This document shows, piece by piece, positions 32,201 through 39,116 of a stretch of 64,000 nucleotides of DNA; positions within the stretch are counted from its first letter, which is position 1, and each line of letters begins with the position of its first letter. Location of the stretch: positions 24,340,449-24,404,448 of the forward strand of contig OY755241.1 of the NCBI GenBank assembly GCA_963576725.1, written 5' to 3'. The notes beneath the pieces were generated by a model, which did not search any database, was not told the DNA's origin, and saw only the letters and a program-made list of their open reading frames with translations. The stretch comes from Azorinus chamasolen. Lineage: Eukaryota; Mollusca; Bivalvia; Cardiida; Solecurtidae. The translations under genes were made by a program, and so were the position numbers.

Positions 32201-32267
32201 CGTCTCTACCGATGCGTCGGAATCTGGCACTGCTTACTCCGATACCGACAAGACGCCTCTTGTTTAG
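29226..32267 (+). CDS. Glycoprotein B-like class III fusion protein
   Basis: This intact 1013-residue type I membrane glycoprotein is the likely viral membrane fusogen. The signal peptide is residues 1-19. The ectodomain has many Cys and aromatic-rich loops. Residues 575-612 form a long helix with AARIAHELCLQSQKDF, followed by ENPTRVI (611-617), KRPVEAKYAG (622-631) and Cys640; this series matches the domain III-IV signature of herpesvirus gB. Residues 873-925 are an amphipathic Gly-rich membrane-proximal region with DFFSSVGDGISDVFKGG. The transmembrane segment is about 930-953, followed by a Lys/Arg cluster (965-982) and a Ser/Thr/Asp tail. No clear furin site was seen. The ORF stands alone on the plus strand between two strand switches. 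Confidence 0.82.
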   Translation: MKGVGVLFFIYYFLPLAKGFGFSNVVFYPENTLYGDTVNQRVKIRGTYQNHVWHGLSSAEQQSLQQTRADWDTNLGFAKEFYLHVYVCAANAPQIVVDLSSTAVADLVHDNIEAFKQGQGNTQMKDILDFTNRGCSKLFIQQPATTLDLDFAYEHTFAYHHPVLFVDPFGYSSFNYVQKRSDDRSNDQATPLRYCEGNEFSGEIYSIGKRPVCPDTHDRDNGEHTMGRLTMYKANIVAVEHKVYWCTKTQTHVSSGRRFFGSTWDNSPLVSWHFVPTEVECWKWVNTHKASSFGGSHSPNTELKKSTENSFGTNNDKSFGYPYCGSEPHDVYDAVLVESKLTVSMPSLEISTPWGKIPTNKLYDNTYVIKGKGRLVWKSFVHGDICTHVPYASSDAESIKYVHEQTRHEISNSKESSHTTYFISKKLKLFEAVDSSQEVDSTVKYNCITRPTNSKLYSMSSEDVLLKFEDVSVRPFVNMHPQSSFSKLMVSSDMKVITTDLTNDDASKDTGTGQAGSSLLIDTWKMQAGAINKTMNYKTKDIDDGTKESDHFMKAVTATSAASGSATPNEVQDYNAFMAEQTAKKNAARIAHELCLQSQKDFDTMSRALAENPTRVIVQKTKRPVEAKYAGSNFYSIRHCSDVTIVKVIPTLLTNSSVVVDVNGKTERVNDLISKLAVTPSNLTCLAGVLVVFKVGEAGKSMHKEEMVGQVDGEGIVRTRSAKLLEACSKNSMTSNYKLFSFRRKIHAFVNYKQKYEISHDQFYKKRHEKHEKAQTTLKSNGTTAPKYGELDEIVNKIRFLNEKPPPVLSGYLFSPSSLFGSNIYTVAELQSLPISLGDIVAEQAYLRNFDHVMNDQLISDYHESSTDNSLDAGDFFSSVGDGISDVFKGGADAVSKLVHEGGNLIHGAVKDGESVFKTVDNTLTSTLSSLIVPIAVIGGLILVGSIVAYVLYRKYMTTGSIFPKKKKKKRKQKSKRQDKRRDSVSSDTSTSVSTDASESGTAYSDTDKTPLV

Positions 32268-32334
32268 ATAATACATACAGGCATACATAATAGTCTTTCT
32301 TTATTCCCTCCTCATCCTGTGTTTCGCATAATAA

Positions 32335-32340
32335 TAATAA
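32335..32340 (+). terminator. Poly(A) signal of the gB-like gene
   Basis: AATAAA in TAATAATAATAAACAAG lies about 70 bp after the stop. An opposing minus-strand AATAAA at about 32371-32377 serves the convergent gene, so 32268-32546 is a shared 3' region and holds no gene. Confidence 0.65.
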
Positions 32341-32546
32341 ACAAGCGAACTATATATTCTTGTATTAGTTTTTATTTTATATGACTGTATATAAGTATAA
32401 GAGAGGGGGAACATTGGTAAGTTTGAGAATGTATTTGTTATTTACTGAGTTTCGTCAGCTATGCAATTCAAGGCGGGACATCTGGTTCTACACACGTACA
32501 TCAAACAGTCGAAGTTCACATAGGTATCACTCACTCCCTCTCTCAC

Positions 32547-33695
32547 TCATTCATTCATTCTGGTGGTCCTGAACATGTTAAAGTCGGATCTGTAGTAACC
32601 GGGAGCTACTCGCCTGAAGTTACTGAAAGGTTGTCTCGCGCAAGACACGTCCTCCATTTCGCCAGCTGTCTTTTCGGGACTAAAAGTCAGTAAAGATTCG
32701 TGCGAACCCAAAATAGTAACGTTATTAGCGGAACACAGAACAGGAATCGCGTCAAAATCGTTTCTGTACAGAGCATCTACCTCTATGGTGATGGAGACCG
32801 AGGTCTTGGTAGTAAGTCCCTGGCTGCTGATGACGGCGGAAGGATCTCCTCTCTCGTGCAGATACATGGTTACTTGCACCTCGTGTTCGAACGACAGGTT
32901 GTCATCGTCCAGAGCCGCGACGTATCTCGACGTGACATCCTTATTGGTTATGGTAAAAGTGCTCGTAAGTCTCTTGCAGGTAAGTTCCGCGGACATATCG
33001 TCCAGGTAGCCTTCAAAACCTTCGAGGCGGGTAAACCTCAAAACAAACGCTTGTTCGTATTGTATGCCGCATCCGGACATGGGAATGTTAACCGTGAGAT
33101 CGCTGTCCATCTGTATCTGAAAGTTACATTCGTCGAGGGTCTCATGCCCGATCACGGTCAGGTAAGTCATGTTCCTGCTAGCGGGCGACTTCACGGTGAC
33201 CACATCGTTCAGGCAATTGATTAGAGTTACTTCGGATATCGCGCGAAAGGTGAAATCAAAATCAAAAATGTCCGTTTCGTTCACGTGCAGTCTGAATACT
33301 ACCGGAAGTGCGTCAGGATCGGAAATGGCCTGAGGAGGAAGAGGGTTGAATGTGATCCTGACCAACACTTCGTTGTCTTGGTGGAATATGGTCATCATAG
33401 ATATATCGTAATCACCGTCTGGTCCGATACTCAAACCCGAGTTAGTGTCCTCGAACATGTAATTGGAGTACTTCGCGGCGTTCCCCACCACCAAAAAGTA
33501 CACATCGTTGGTTTGACCGGCTATTCCTACTATTTCGTTTTCTCCGCTTCCGGGTAAGTTACGGAACAAGTCGACCGACACTATCGCCTGAGGGGGATCC
33601 TCCCCTTCTCCACCTTCCTCTTGACCTCTAACGGTATAGAGACAGAATACCGCTAAGAAGCAGGAAAGACGAAATAGTAGTAGTGTTAGTTTCAT
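32547..33695 (-). CDS. Secreted zona-pellucida-domain-like protein
   Basis: The ORF is open from 33899, but the start at 33695 gives a classic signal peptide (MKLTLLLFRLSCFLAVFCLY) and 382 residues. Residues 161-240 have four Cys (161, 190, 209, 240) with IPMSGCG before the third, the pattern of a ZP-N module. Residues 244-352 contain VSITIEVDALYR and PVLCSANN, resembling ZP-C. Three N-X-S/T sites occur in the first 180 residues, and more follow. No membrane anchor is seen, so it would be secreted. ZP domains polymerise or bind glycoproteins in animals, so capture from a host is likely. The C-terminus ends in ATTC-repeat sequence (RMNE). Confidence 0.55.
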   Translation of the reverse strand: MKLTLLLFRLSCFLAVFCLYTVRGQEEGGEGEDPPQAIVSVDLFRNLPGSGENEIVGIAGQTNDVYFLVVGNAAKYSNYMFEDTNSGLSIGPDGDYDISMMTIFHQDNEVLVRITFNPLPPQAISDPDALPVVFRLHVNETDIFDFDFTFRAISEVTLINCLNDVVTVKSPASRNMTYLTVIGHETLDECNFQIQMDSDLTVNIPMSGCGIQYEQAFVLRFTRLEGFEGYLDDMSAELTCKRLTSTFTITNKDVTSRYVAALDDDNLSFEHEVQVTMYLHERGDPSAVISSQGLTTKTSVSITIEVDALYRNDFDAIPVLCSANNVTILGSHESLLTFSPEKTAGEMEDVSCARQPFSNFRRVAPGYYRSDFNMFRTTRMNE

Positions 33696-33908
33696 TTTGG
33701 TTTCCGCAGCGCCACGGCACACACACCGATATTGACACAGACTTATCTTCAAAAAAATAAATAGTAACAAAAGATAATAGTGTAATAGTTTAATACAAGT
33801 GTACACTCCCTCCGATATATAATTTGTTTTATTGAACACATTCTTCACTATCTTTTCGGTCGTTACCGAGTAATCAAGGAGAGTAAATATATAGCGCATC
33901 GGACGACC
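33696..33908. promoter_or_regulatory. Divergent promoter region
   Basis: The region separates the minus-strand ZP-like gene from the plus-strand gene at 33909. It is AT-rich. A plus-strand TATATAG lies near 33888 (AAATATATAGCGC), too close to 33909 for a long leader. No other element is clear. Confidence 0.35.
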
Positions 33909-34472
33909 ATGCCGGGTTTAACTGAAGAAGTGTCCTTGGTAGACCAGGCATTCGCGTTGATGCATAGAAACAGGATGGTGTTCGGAGCTTTCGAATTGAG
34001 GATAAGGATAATTAGTAACACAGACCTGTACTCTGCGATGATATGCGCTATGCAGTCATTTCCGTACGTAGAATACTTCAATGTCATCGGGTCGGCGATG
34101 GGAGGAGTGTTGTGCGTATTTGTTGATGACTTTATGATAGAGGAAATTAAAGTAGCGTTGGACTTCATAAATTGGTGGTGGTTGGACAAAAGAGTGACCG
34201 GAGCGGCCATCTTCGGGTTGCATAGGAAGATCGGCTGTGGTCTAAACGATTTCCTGTGTCTGGAGTATTACTGCCCTAGTCACGCTATGTGCACGAGAAT
34301 CTACTCCATGGACCCCTATGCAATCGAGAGAAATTACGAGTACGTACTGTGGGAAAAACGACACCTGGAATTGAACCCTTTACCCATCCTGTGTTCGGGG
34401 TGCAACAGGTGGTACGCGGTTGAACTGAGACAAGCTAGGTCTACCTGTCCGATGTTGTTATTACCCTATTGA
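33909..34472 (+). CDS. Viral protein of unknown function with C-terminal Cys cluster
   Basis: This 187-residue protein starts at ATG 33909. The first part is hydrophobic and aromatic (GGVLCVFVDDFMIEEIKVAL, then a WWW run). The second part has CPSHAMC and ILCSGCNRW with a later Cys, a spacing that could bind zinc. No signal peptide is seen. No family was recognised. The stop lies inside the ATTACC...GGTAAT promoter repeat of the next gene. Confidence 0.6.
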   Translation: MPGLTEEVSLVDQAFALMHRNRMVFGAFELRIRIISNTDLYSAMICAMQSFPYVEYFNVIGSAMGGVLCVFVDDFMIEEIKVALDFINWWWLDKRVTGAAIFGLHRKIGCGLNDFLCLEYYCPSHAMCTRIYSMDPYAIERNYEYVLWEKRHLELNPLPILCSGCNRWYAVELRQARSTCPMLLLPY

Positions 34473-34500
34473 GGTAATTCGGAAGTATAAAAAGGGTAAT
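34463..34500 (+). promoter_or_regulatory. Promoter of the CARD/death-domain gene: palindrome plus TATA
   Basis: ATTACCCTATTGAGGTAAT is followed about 8 bp later by TATAAAAAGGGTA. The same module recurs at 35495-35532. The palindrome ATTACC(n7)GGTAAT looks like a dimeric protein-binding site. ATG 34574 follows about 80 bp later. Confidence 0.6.
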
Positions 34501-34573
34501 ATATAGTGGATGGATGTATCAAACATGTACACAAGTTACCCCTTTTCGCTCGTAATATATAATATTGACAGCC

Positions 34574-35272
34574 ATGGAGGTTACGGATAAAGAGTTTTTG
34601 AGACAAAACCATGTGAATCTGATGTGGTTTTTTGTCAAGAATTCTCGGACTTTTGAACGCGTATGCGAATCGTTATTCGAAAAGGGCGTTTTGACGGAGT
34701 GTATGTTAGCTTCTATTACTAGTGTATCTGACGTAAGCGATAGAGTCTATGCCTTCTTACTCCTGTTAAAGAATATGGACGAGAAGGCCATGGGAATATT
34801 CTTAACCGCTTTTCCAGAATGGATTGAAGTCATAACAGTTCCGCGTATGACTACGGATGATTATGACAAAGAGTCGAATTGCTCTCGTATGGAAGAAGGA
34901 GGTGATGAATTGGCAATGGCTAACAATGATATGGAGATAGAAGAAATACGAGGCGATTCGGCGAACGACGGACTAGGGAAATACACAGTATCAAAGGACG
35001 ATTGCATCTACATGTCGAGCATCATAGGTTTAGGGTGGGAATTTATAGGCGCCGAATTAGGTTTAAGTTATACCCTCGTTAACCAAATCAAAGCCGAGAA
35101 TCCGCACAACTGCCAAGCTGCAATATTAAAAATGTTAGACACGTGGAGAACTTCTTCTGAAGGAGGAAAAGCTTGCGATCTCTTAAAAGCTATAGGCCAT
35201 GTCGGAGGAGTTGACTTATATGAAGCGGAAACCTACTTGCAAACGACAATGTTAATGGTTGGAATTGAATGA
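34574..35272 (+). CDS. CARD plus death-domain protein (RAIDD/CRADD-like architecture)
   Basis: The protein has 232 residues from ATG 34574 (the frame is open to a TTG at 34565). Residues 6-83 resemble a CARD: FLRQNHVNLM helix, FEKGVLTE turn, a KNMDEKAMGIFLTAF helix pair. An acidic linker of about 60 residues follows. Residues 145-222 resemble a death domain: GLGWEFIGAELGLSYTLV, IKAENP, MLDTWRTSS and LLKAIGHVGGVDLYEAETYL, including the conserved Trp residues and the NP turn. CARD plus death domain is the architecture of the RAIDD/CRADD adaptor that links death signalling to caspases. The ORF is intact. An interfering adaptor role is inference. It shares its promoter module with the NADAR gene. 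Confidence 0.78.
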   Translation: MEVTDKEFLRQNHVNLMWFFVKNSRTFERVCESLFEKGVLTECMLASITSVSDVSDRVYAFLLLLKNMDEKAMGIFLTAFPEWIEVITVPRMTTDDYDKESNCSRMEEGGDELAMANNDMEIEEIRGDSANDGLGKYTVSKDDCIYMSSIIGLGWEFIGAELGLSYTLVNQIKAENPHNCQAAILKMLDTWRTSSEGGKACDLLKAIGHVGGVDLYEAETYLQTTMLMVGIE

Positions 35273-35608
35273 TAAAAGGAAATCGTGGACCGTAGTGACT
35301 TACGGAGATTTTGCCAACGTTATTATTGAAATTGGTCTAAATTCCACAGTATACCAAACTTCGGACCGATCGACAGTACGAGTAATGACAATATGAACTT
35401 TGTTTTTATAATAAGATTGGTTTTCTATTTTCTAAAAAAATGTGGTACGAGAATAAACTGAAACAAAACTAAGTCTAACTTTTCGTTGTTGTGATTACCC
35501 TATTGATGGTAATTAGGAACTATAAAAGGGTATATATAGAGAGATATATTTTCTTATTTTATTGTTGCTGTTGTAACGTATAGTTGAGTGACTGAACTGT
35601 TAGCAGCT
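35273..35608 (+). promoter_or_regulatory. Intergenic region and NADAR gene promoter
   Basis: The first 220 bp are AT-rich and noncoding. The second copy of the promoter module follows: ATTACCCTATTGATGGTAAT (from about 35495) and TATAAAAGGGTATATATAG at 35521. ATG 35609 follows about 85 bp after the TATA box. Confidence 0.6.
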
Positions 35609-36199
35609 ATGAGTTCTCCTCCTAGTATCCCCAATACACCGGTATGCTTTTACTCCACCAGGAAGAACCAGTGGATGGCTTTCTCGAACATGCACGCGAG
35701 CTATTTCGAAGTAGACGGTGAGAGATTCAGTAGCGTGGAGAAATACTTCCAGTATATGAAAGCTGTCGTATTCAAAGACGATCACTACCGAAAATTTATA
35801 ATGGAGATGTGCGCTCCCAAAGATTGTAAAAGAGCCGGTAGACGTGTCAGGGGATTCAAGAAGCACGTATGGAATGCCAAGTGTGACGAGATCATGTATA
35901 CTGGACTGAAAGCCAAGTTCACGCAGAACGCAGATTTGAAGACACTATTGTTAGAAACTGGAAATCGAAAACTGGTAGAAGCCTCCAGGGACTATTACTG
36001 GGGAGCTGGAGCGAGCGAAGTGAAGATAAAGAAACAATTTGGAAGACTTCCGGGTAAAAAGCAAAATGGGAGTCCTGTTAATGAAATTGCGAAAGGAATT
36101 AAGGGAAAAACCTTAACTGGATTAGACAGATTAGAACAGTCTGTGTTACCCTATCTATCTGTGTCTTTCACATGTAATTACCCTTTTACCTCTTATTAG
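35609..36199 (+). CDS. NADAR-domain protein (YbiA/DUF1768 family)
   Basis: The protein has 196 residues from ATG 35609 (the frame opens earlier at a GTG at 35588). Residues 11-145 match the NADAR fold: VCFYSTRKNQWMAFSNM, EKYFQYMKA (44-52), GRRVRGFKKHVW (77-88), GLKAKFTQN (99-107) and LLETGNRKLVEASR then WGAG (114-134). NADAR proteins act on ADP-ribose or NAD derivatives; some remove ADP-ribose from modified nucleobases or hydrolyse related N-glycosidic bonds. Most key blocks are kept. The C-terminal 50 residues are basic and unrelated. A viral role in reversing ADP-ribosylation or altering NAD signalling is inference. Confidence 0.85.
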   Translation: MSSPPSIPNTPVCFYSTRKNQWMAFSNMHASYFEVDGERFSSVEKYFQYMKAVVFKDDHYRKFIMEMCAPKDCKRAGRRVRGFKKHVWNAKCDEIMYTGLKAKFTQNADLKTLLLETGNRKLVEASRDYYWGAGASEVKIKKQFGRLPGKKQNGSPVNEIAKGIKGKTLTGLDRLEQSVLPYLSVSFTCNYPFTSY

Positions 36200-36318
36200 T
36201 GTATAGTACTCTATATATATTTGGAGTATATGGAAAATAGCAATCAGAACTACTAAAGGACTTGGACACTCCACGCTTCATGTTACCAATCTCAGTATAA
36301 AAGGATAATAAAGCAAAC

Positions 36319-36723
36319 ATGGTGCTCGAAACCGATGAAGCCCAACTACGGAAGAAGCTCTTAGAGGAAAACACGAATGAAGGAGACGAACACTCCTCCA
36401 GTATCGACACCACCCAGACTAAAAACGGTAATAAGAAGAAGCGGCGGCGGAATAAACAGGAGAAGTCCGCGGTATCCCAGCCCAAACGCAAGATGGCGAA
36501 CGACACCTTAAGACGGACGGCGACCGAGCGGGTCATCACCACCGGTGGTGAAGGTAGTTGTAATGATAATAATGATGAAGACCGGGCTGTGGATAGTCCT
36601 CACCTTCCTCCCGCCTCGGCCACCACCGGCAGCAACAGAGAAGAAGAAAAGGAGCGGGAACAGCATCTACCTCATCGGAGAGCAGACGAAGACCACCGAC
36701 AGACCGAGCAGCGGGTTGTTTAG
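36319..36723 (+). pseudogene. Basic N-terminal ORF in frame with the histone-fold ORF
   Basis: The 134-codon frame starts at ATG 36319 and ends at TAG 36721-36723. It is in the same frame as the H3-like ORF, with open codons between them. It has a Lys/Arg cluster (NKKKRRRNKQEK) and a low-complexity Arg/Glu/His tail. It may be the N-terminal tail of a longer histone-like protein broken by one nonsense codon, or a separate small basic protein. A TATAAAAG at 36296-36303 is unusually close to this ATG; TATATATAT near 36212 is an alternative. Confidence 0.45.
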
Positions 36724-36789
36724 ACGAAGCAGCGGCATCCAACGGTTCAGAAGAGAAGGCGTAGACGCAACCCCGGCCAAGCCGCCCTG

Positions 36790-37077
36790 ATGGAGATCAA
36801 GCGTTACCAGAATTCCGTGGACTTCTTGCTGCAAAAGACAGCGTTCCAGCGGCTTGTTCGCGATATAGCGGACAGTGTAAAACTGGGTCCGGATCCCCTA
36901 AAGTTCTCGAAGTCCGCCATGGACATGCTGCAGAGTGTGTGCGAGGACTACCAGGTGCAAGTGTTTGATACGGCCAGCGTTATCTGCTGCGTGGCCGGTA
37001 AAAGGAAGACTCTGATGGAAGGAGACGTGAAGCTAGCCGCCTCATTGATTGACAGGACCAAGAACGCGTTCTCTTAA
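36790..37077 (+). CDS. Histone H3-fold protein, viral
   Basis: From ATG 36790 the ORF codes for 95 residues that follow the H3 histone fold in order: alpha-N MEIKRYQNS, alpha-1 TAFQRLVRDIADSVK (17-31), a loop with an extra GPDP insert, long alpha-2 FSKSAMDMLQSVCEDYQVQV (39-58), KRKTLMEGD (71-79) and alpha-3 VKLAASLIDR (80-89). The frame extends upstream to the TAG at 36723 through KRRRRNPGQAAL, which aligns with the end of an H3 tail. It is strongly divergent from canonical H3 and not a host replication histone. It lies inside the viral segment, 380 bp from the right junction. A chromatin-mimic role is inference. Confidence 0.78.
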   Translation: MEIKRYQNSVDFLLQKTAFQRLVRDIADSVKLGPDPLKFSKSAMDMLQSVCEDYQVQVFDTASVICCVAGKRKTLMEGDVKLAASLIDRTKNAFS

Positions 37078-37457
37078 TTAGAACAGACCGGACCGGGAGA
37101 GGAGTGTACAACTGAGAACCGAGTGATATTGGAAATAGAGAGAGACGGAATGACTGAGTTATAACGATTGGTGTATATGTGATTTCATGTGTATATAGAA
37201 TGTTACCATTTTGTTCATTATCATTTGTTAGAAAACTGTACTTTACTGTAAAATAAGATGTATAAAATAGAGAGAGAAACTTATCCATTAGTGTTGTTAT
37301 TACTTAGTAGGGCGTATGTACACTTCCAGAGCCCCATATTAAATTATGTCGCGTTTCCATATTGTTTCTGTCACTTACTTACACTCTATAGGGTAATAAA
37401 GAATCCTCAAAAATTGTTAGTCGACATTACCTTTTTCCACCGAACTTGCTTTCACTG
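37078..37457 (+). other. Viral 3' end region up to the right junction
   Basis: No gene is seen. The region contains GGGTAATAAAG (AATAAA at 37395-37400, a possible poly(A) signal for the histone-like gene) and ATTACC near 37428, repeating the viral ATTACC/GGTAAT theme. Retroelement sequence resumes at TTAGCTCTTG from about 37458. Confidence 0.55.
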
Positions 37458-38123
37458 TTAGCTCTTGATTATATTGCTGGAAAATCATATAGTAAACATA
37501 TAATCTTTTCGGATTCTCTTTCTGTTTTACAATCTCTGAGTAAATGTTCTACAAAAAATGTTCTTATTAAAAAACTTGTTTTAAAATACCATGAAATGTC
37601 TAATTCAAAAGATGTAATATTTTGTTGGATACCTAGTCATTGTGGAATACATGGCAACGAGAGGGCGGACCTTGCAGCGAAGTCTGCCCTTGAATCGCCT
37701 GAATCTGATATGAGAATACCGTATTCGGATTTCAAACCACAAATTACTAGACATATTCTATATAAATGGCAGGAGTCTTGGAATGAGGAAATTCATAACA
37801 AGCTCCATGCTGTTAAACCTATTTTAGGTGAACATTTTTGTTCATGCTTGCCAATTCGGCGTGATGAGGTCGTATTGGCCAGAATAAGAATTGGACATTC
37901 TTTTTTAACTCATTCATTTTTACTGAAAGGTGAAGTTCAACCTGAATGTTTATTTTGTTTTGAGCCTTATACAATTCAGCACATTCTCATTGAATGTCCT
38001 GATTTAATTTTAATCAGAGATAGGTTCTTTCAAGCAGATTCCTTGAGGGAACTGTTTGAGCTGGTAGAAATACCCAAAATATTTGATTTTTTAAAAGCCA
38101 TTAATATATATTCTAAAATTTAA
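37458..38123 (+). pseudogene. ORF2 C-terminal fragment (RNase H)
   Basis: This holds the RNase H active-site region (IIFSDSLSVLQSL, WIPSHCGIHGNERADLAAK) and the Cys/His end CLFCFEPYTIQHILIECPD. The YTDGS strand with the first catalytic Asp is missing, as is everything before it. Remaining codons match the complete copy without indels. Confidence 0.85.
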
Positions 38124-38315
38124 AAGGTATATTTTTAGAATGTCGATTATGTTTTGTCCTTATTTTATTTACAATCCTGTTGATCGGGACTGACATTTAC
38201 ATAATCTAGTGAGATTGTCTTTATTTTATTTCATCATATAGTTTTATTTACATTATTTATTCGGCTCTATATGACCATCAGTGTCGATGGGCCGTAAAAC
38301 ACCATTCATTCATTC
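37458..38315 (+). mobile_element. Retrotransposon 3' end (RNase H and 3' UTR) at right virus junction
   Basis: The sequence matches 60655-61515 almost base for base: the C-terminal RNase H part of ORF2, the stop at 38121-38123, and the 3' UTR ending GATGGGCCGTAAAACACC plus ATTC repeats. It starts 654 bp further into the element than where copy B stops at 6096, in the same orientation. It is probably the other half of the element split by the viral DNA, but could be a different copy. Confidence 0.85.
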
Positions 38316-38980
38316 TTCAAGTCCAACTTTTGATTTCATGACAGATAGGACTCTGTTTAACTGTTTCTGTCATGGGAAGAAGAGGTGATTTGTATTTGCA
38401 AAATTGGCACTGTTAGAATTGCAAAATTGACACTGTTAGAAATACACATGTCACACTCTCAATAGAAAGAATTAGAAAGAACTGTACTGACCCAGTTATG
38501 ACCTATTTTAAGATTTATCAATGGGGAATCGATATGTGACAATGTAAACATAAACACTCCACTTACTGAAACGTGATGATACAACACAGCATGTTGTCAA
38601 TGGGTGTGAATCAAGTGTAGCAGACATTAACTGGAGCCCCCATGAGTTTTAAGCGCATAACAGAAAATGGATTGCTTCTAAATTTTCATTTTGTCCGTGT
38701 TTTGTCGTTCAAGCGGCCCTGAAAATTTGAAATGTGGCATCTTCTTACTGAGAATTATCGCTTGAATACATAACATTGCCAACTTTAACAGCCGTGGCGT
38801 ATCAAAATATATTATCAAGTAATGAGTGAAGCATAAATAATAATAATAAATAATGTCCTTACCGTTAACAAAGAAAAATCCGAGAATAAAATCCAACGTT
38901 GTGACCCGCTTTCGATCAAGCATGGCGGGTGAGTAAATTGGCTTCGACACCACCACCTACATTTAAGAAGATGCTTTAAT
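38316..38980. other. Host intergenic sequence, no gene seen
   Basis: AT-rich sequence of 665 bp. It contains a short local repeat (GCAAAATTGGCACTGTTAGA twice near 38397-38440) and no supported coding region. Confidence 0.5.
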
Positions 38981-39094
38981 GGTGTTCATGAGGTTATGCA
39001 ACACATAGCTTTACGAGCAAAGATTCACGTGAAGCCCTACGGGCTTCACTAACTTTGCTCGTAAAGCTATGCGTTGCATAACCTCATGAACACC
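38981..39094. repeat. 114-bp near-perfect palindrome
   Basis: The left arm begins GGTGTTCATGAGGTTATGCA and the right arm ends in its reverse complement; the loop is only a few bases (around CCTACGG). Arms of about 54 bases differ at a few sites. It could be a small foldback element or a transcribed hairpin. Confidence 0.85.
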
Positions 39095-39116
39095 GGAAGC
39101 ACGTCATTCATTTCTT

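Larger units (their letters stand above)
6097..37457. other. Endogenous herpesvirus-like segment (probable malacoherpesvirus relative)
   Basis: This is a block of 31.4 kb with dense, compact genes unlike its flanks. It contains a herpesvirus-type DNA polymerase, a glycoprotein B-like protein and several accessory genes. Left edge: retroelement identity ends after ATGCTC at 6091-6096. Right edge: identity resumes at TTAGCTCTTG near 37458. Relative to the complete copy, 654 bp (60001-60654) are absent between the edges. At least four viral genes have breaks (6147-9743, 11401-12574, 26468-28586 and, by truncation, 24825-25703), while many others are intact. Assignment to Malacoherpesviridae rests on the mollusc host plus the polymerase and gB, and was not tested by search. 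Confidence 0.82.

Noticed and set aside
32549..32562. ATTC repeats at the end of the ZP-like gene as another retroelement insertion
   Set aside because: The diagnostic GATGGGCCGTAAAACACC sequence is missing and no target-site duplication is visible; simple repeat is enough.
6097..37457. The segment as a Polinton, baculovirus or nudivirus fragment
   Set aside because: The gB-like protein and the 1639-residue nucleic-acid-primed type polymerase fit herpesviruses; no Polinton integrase/protein-primed polymerase or baculovirus core gene was seen.
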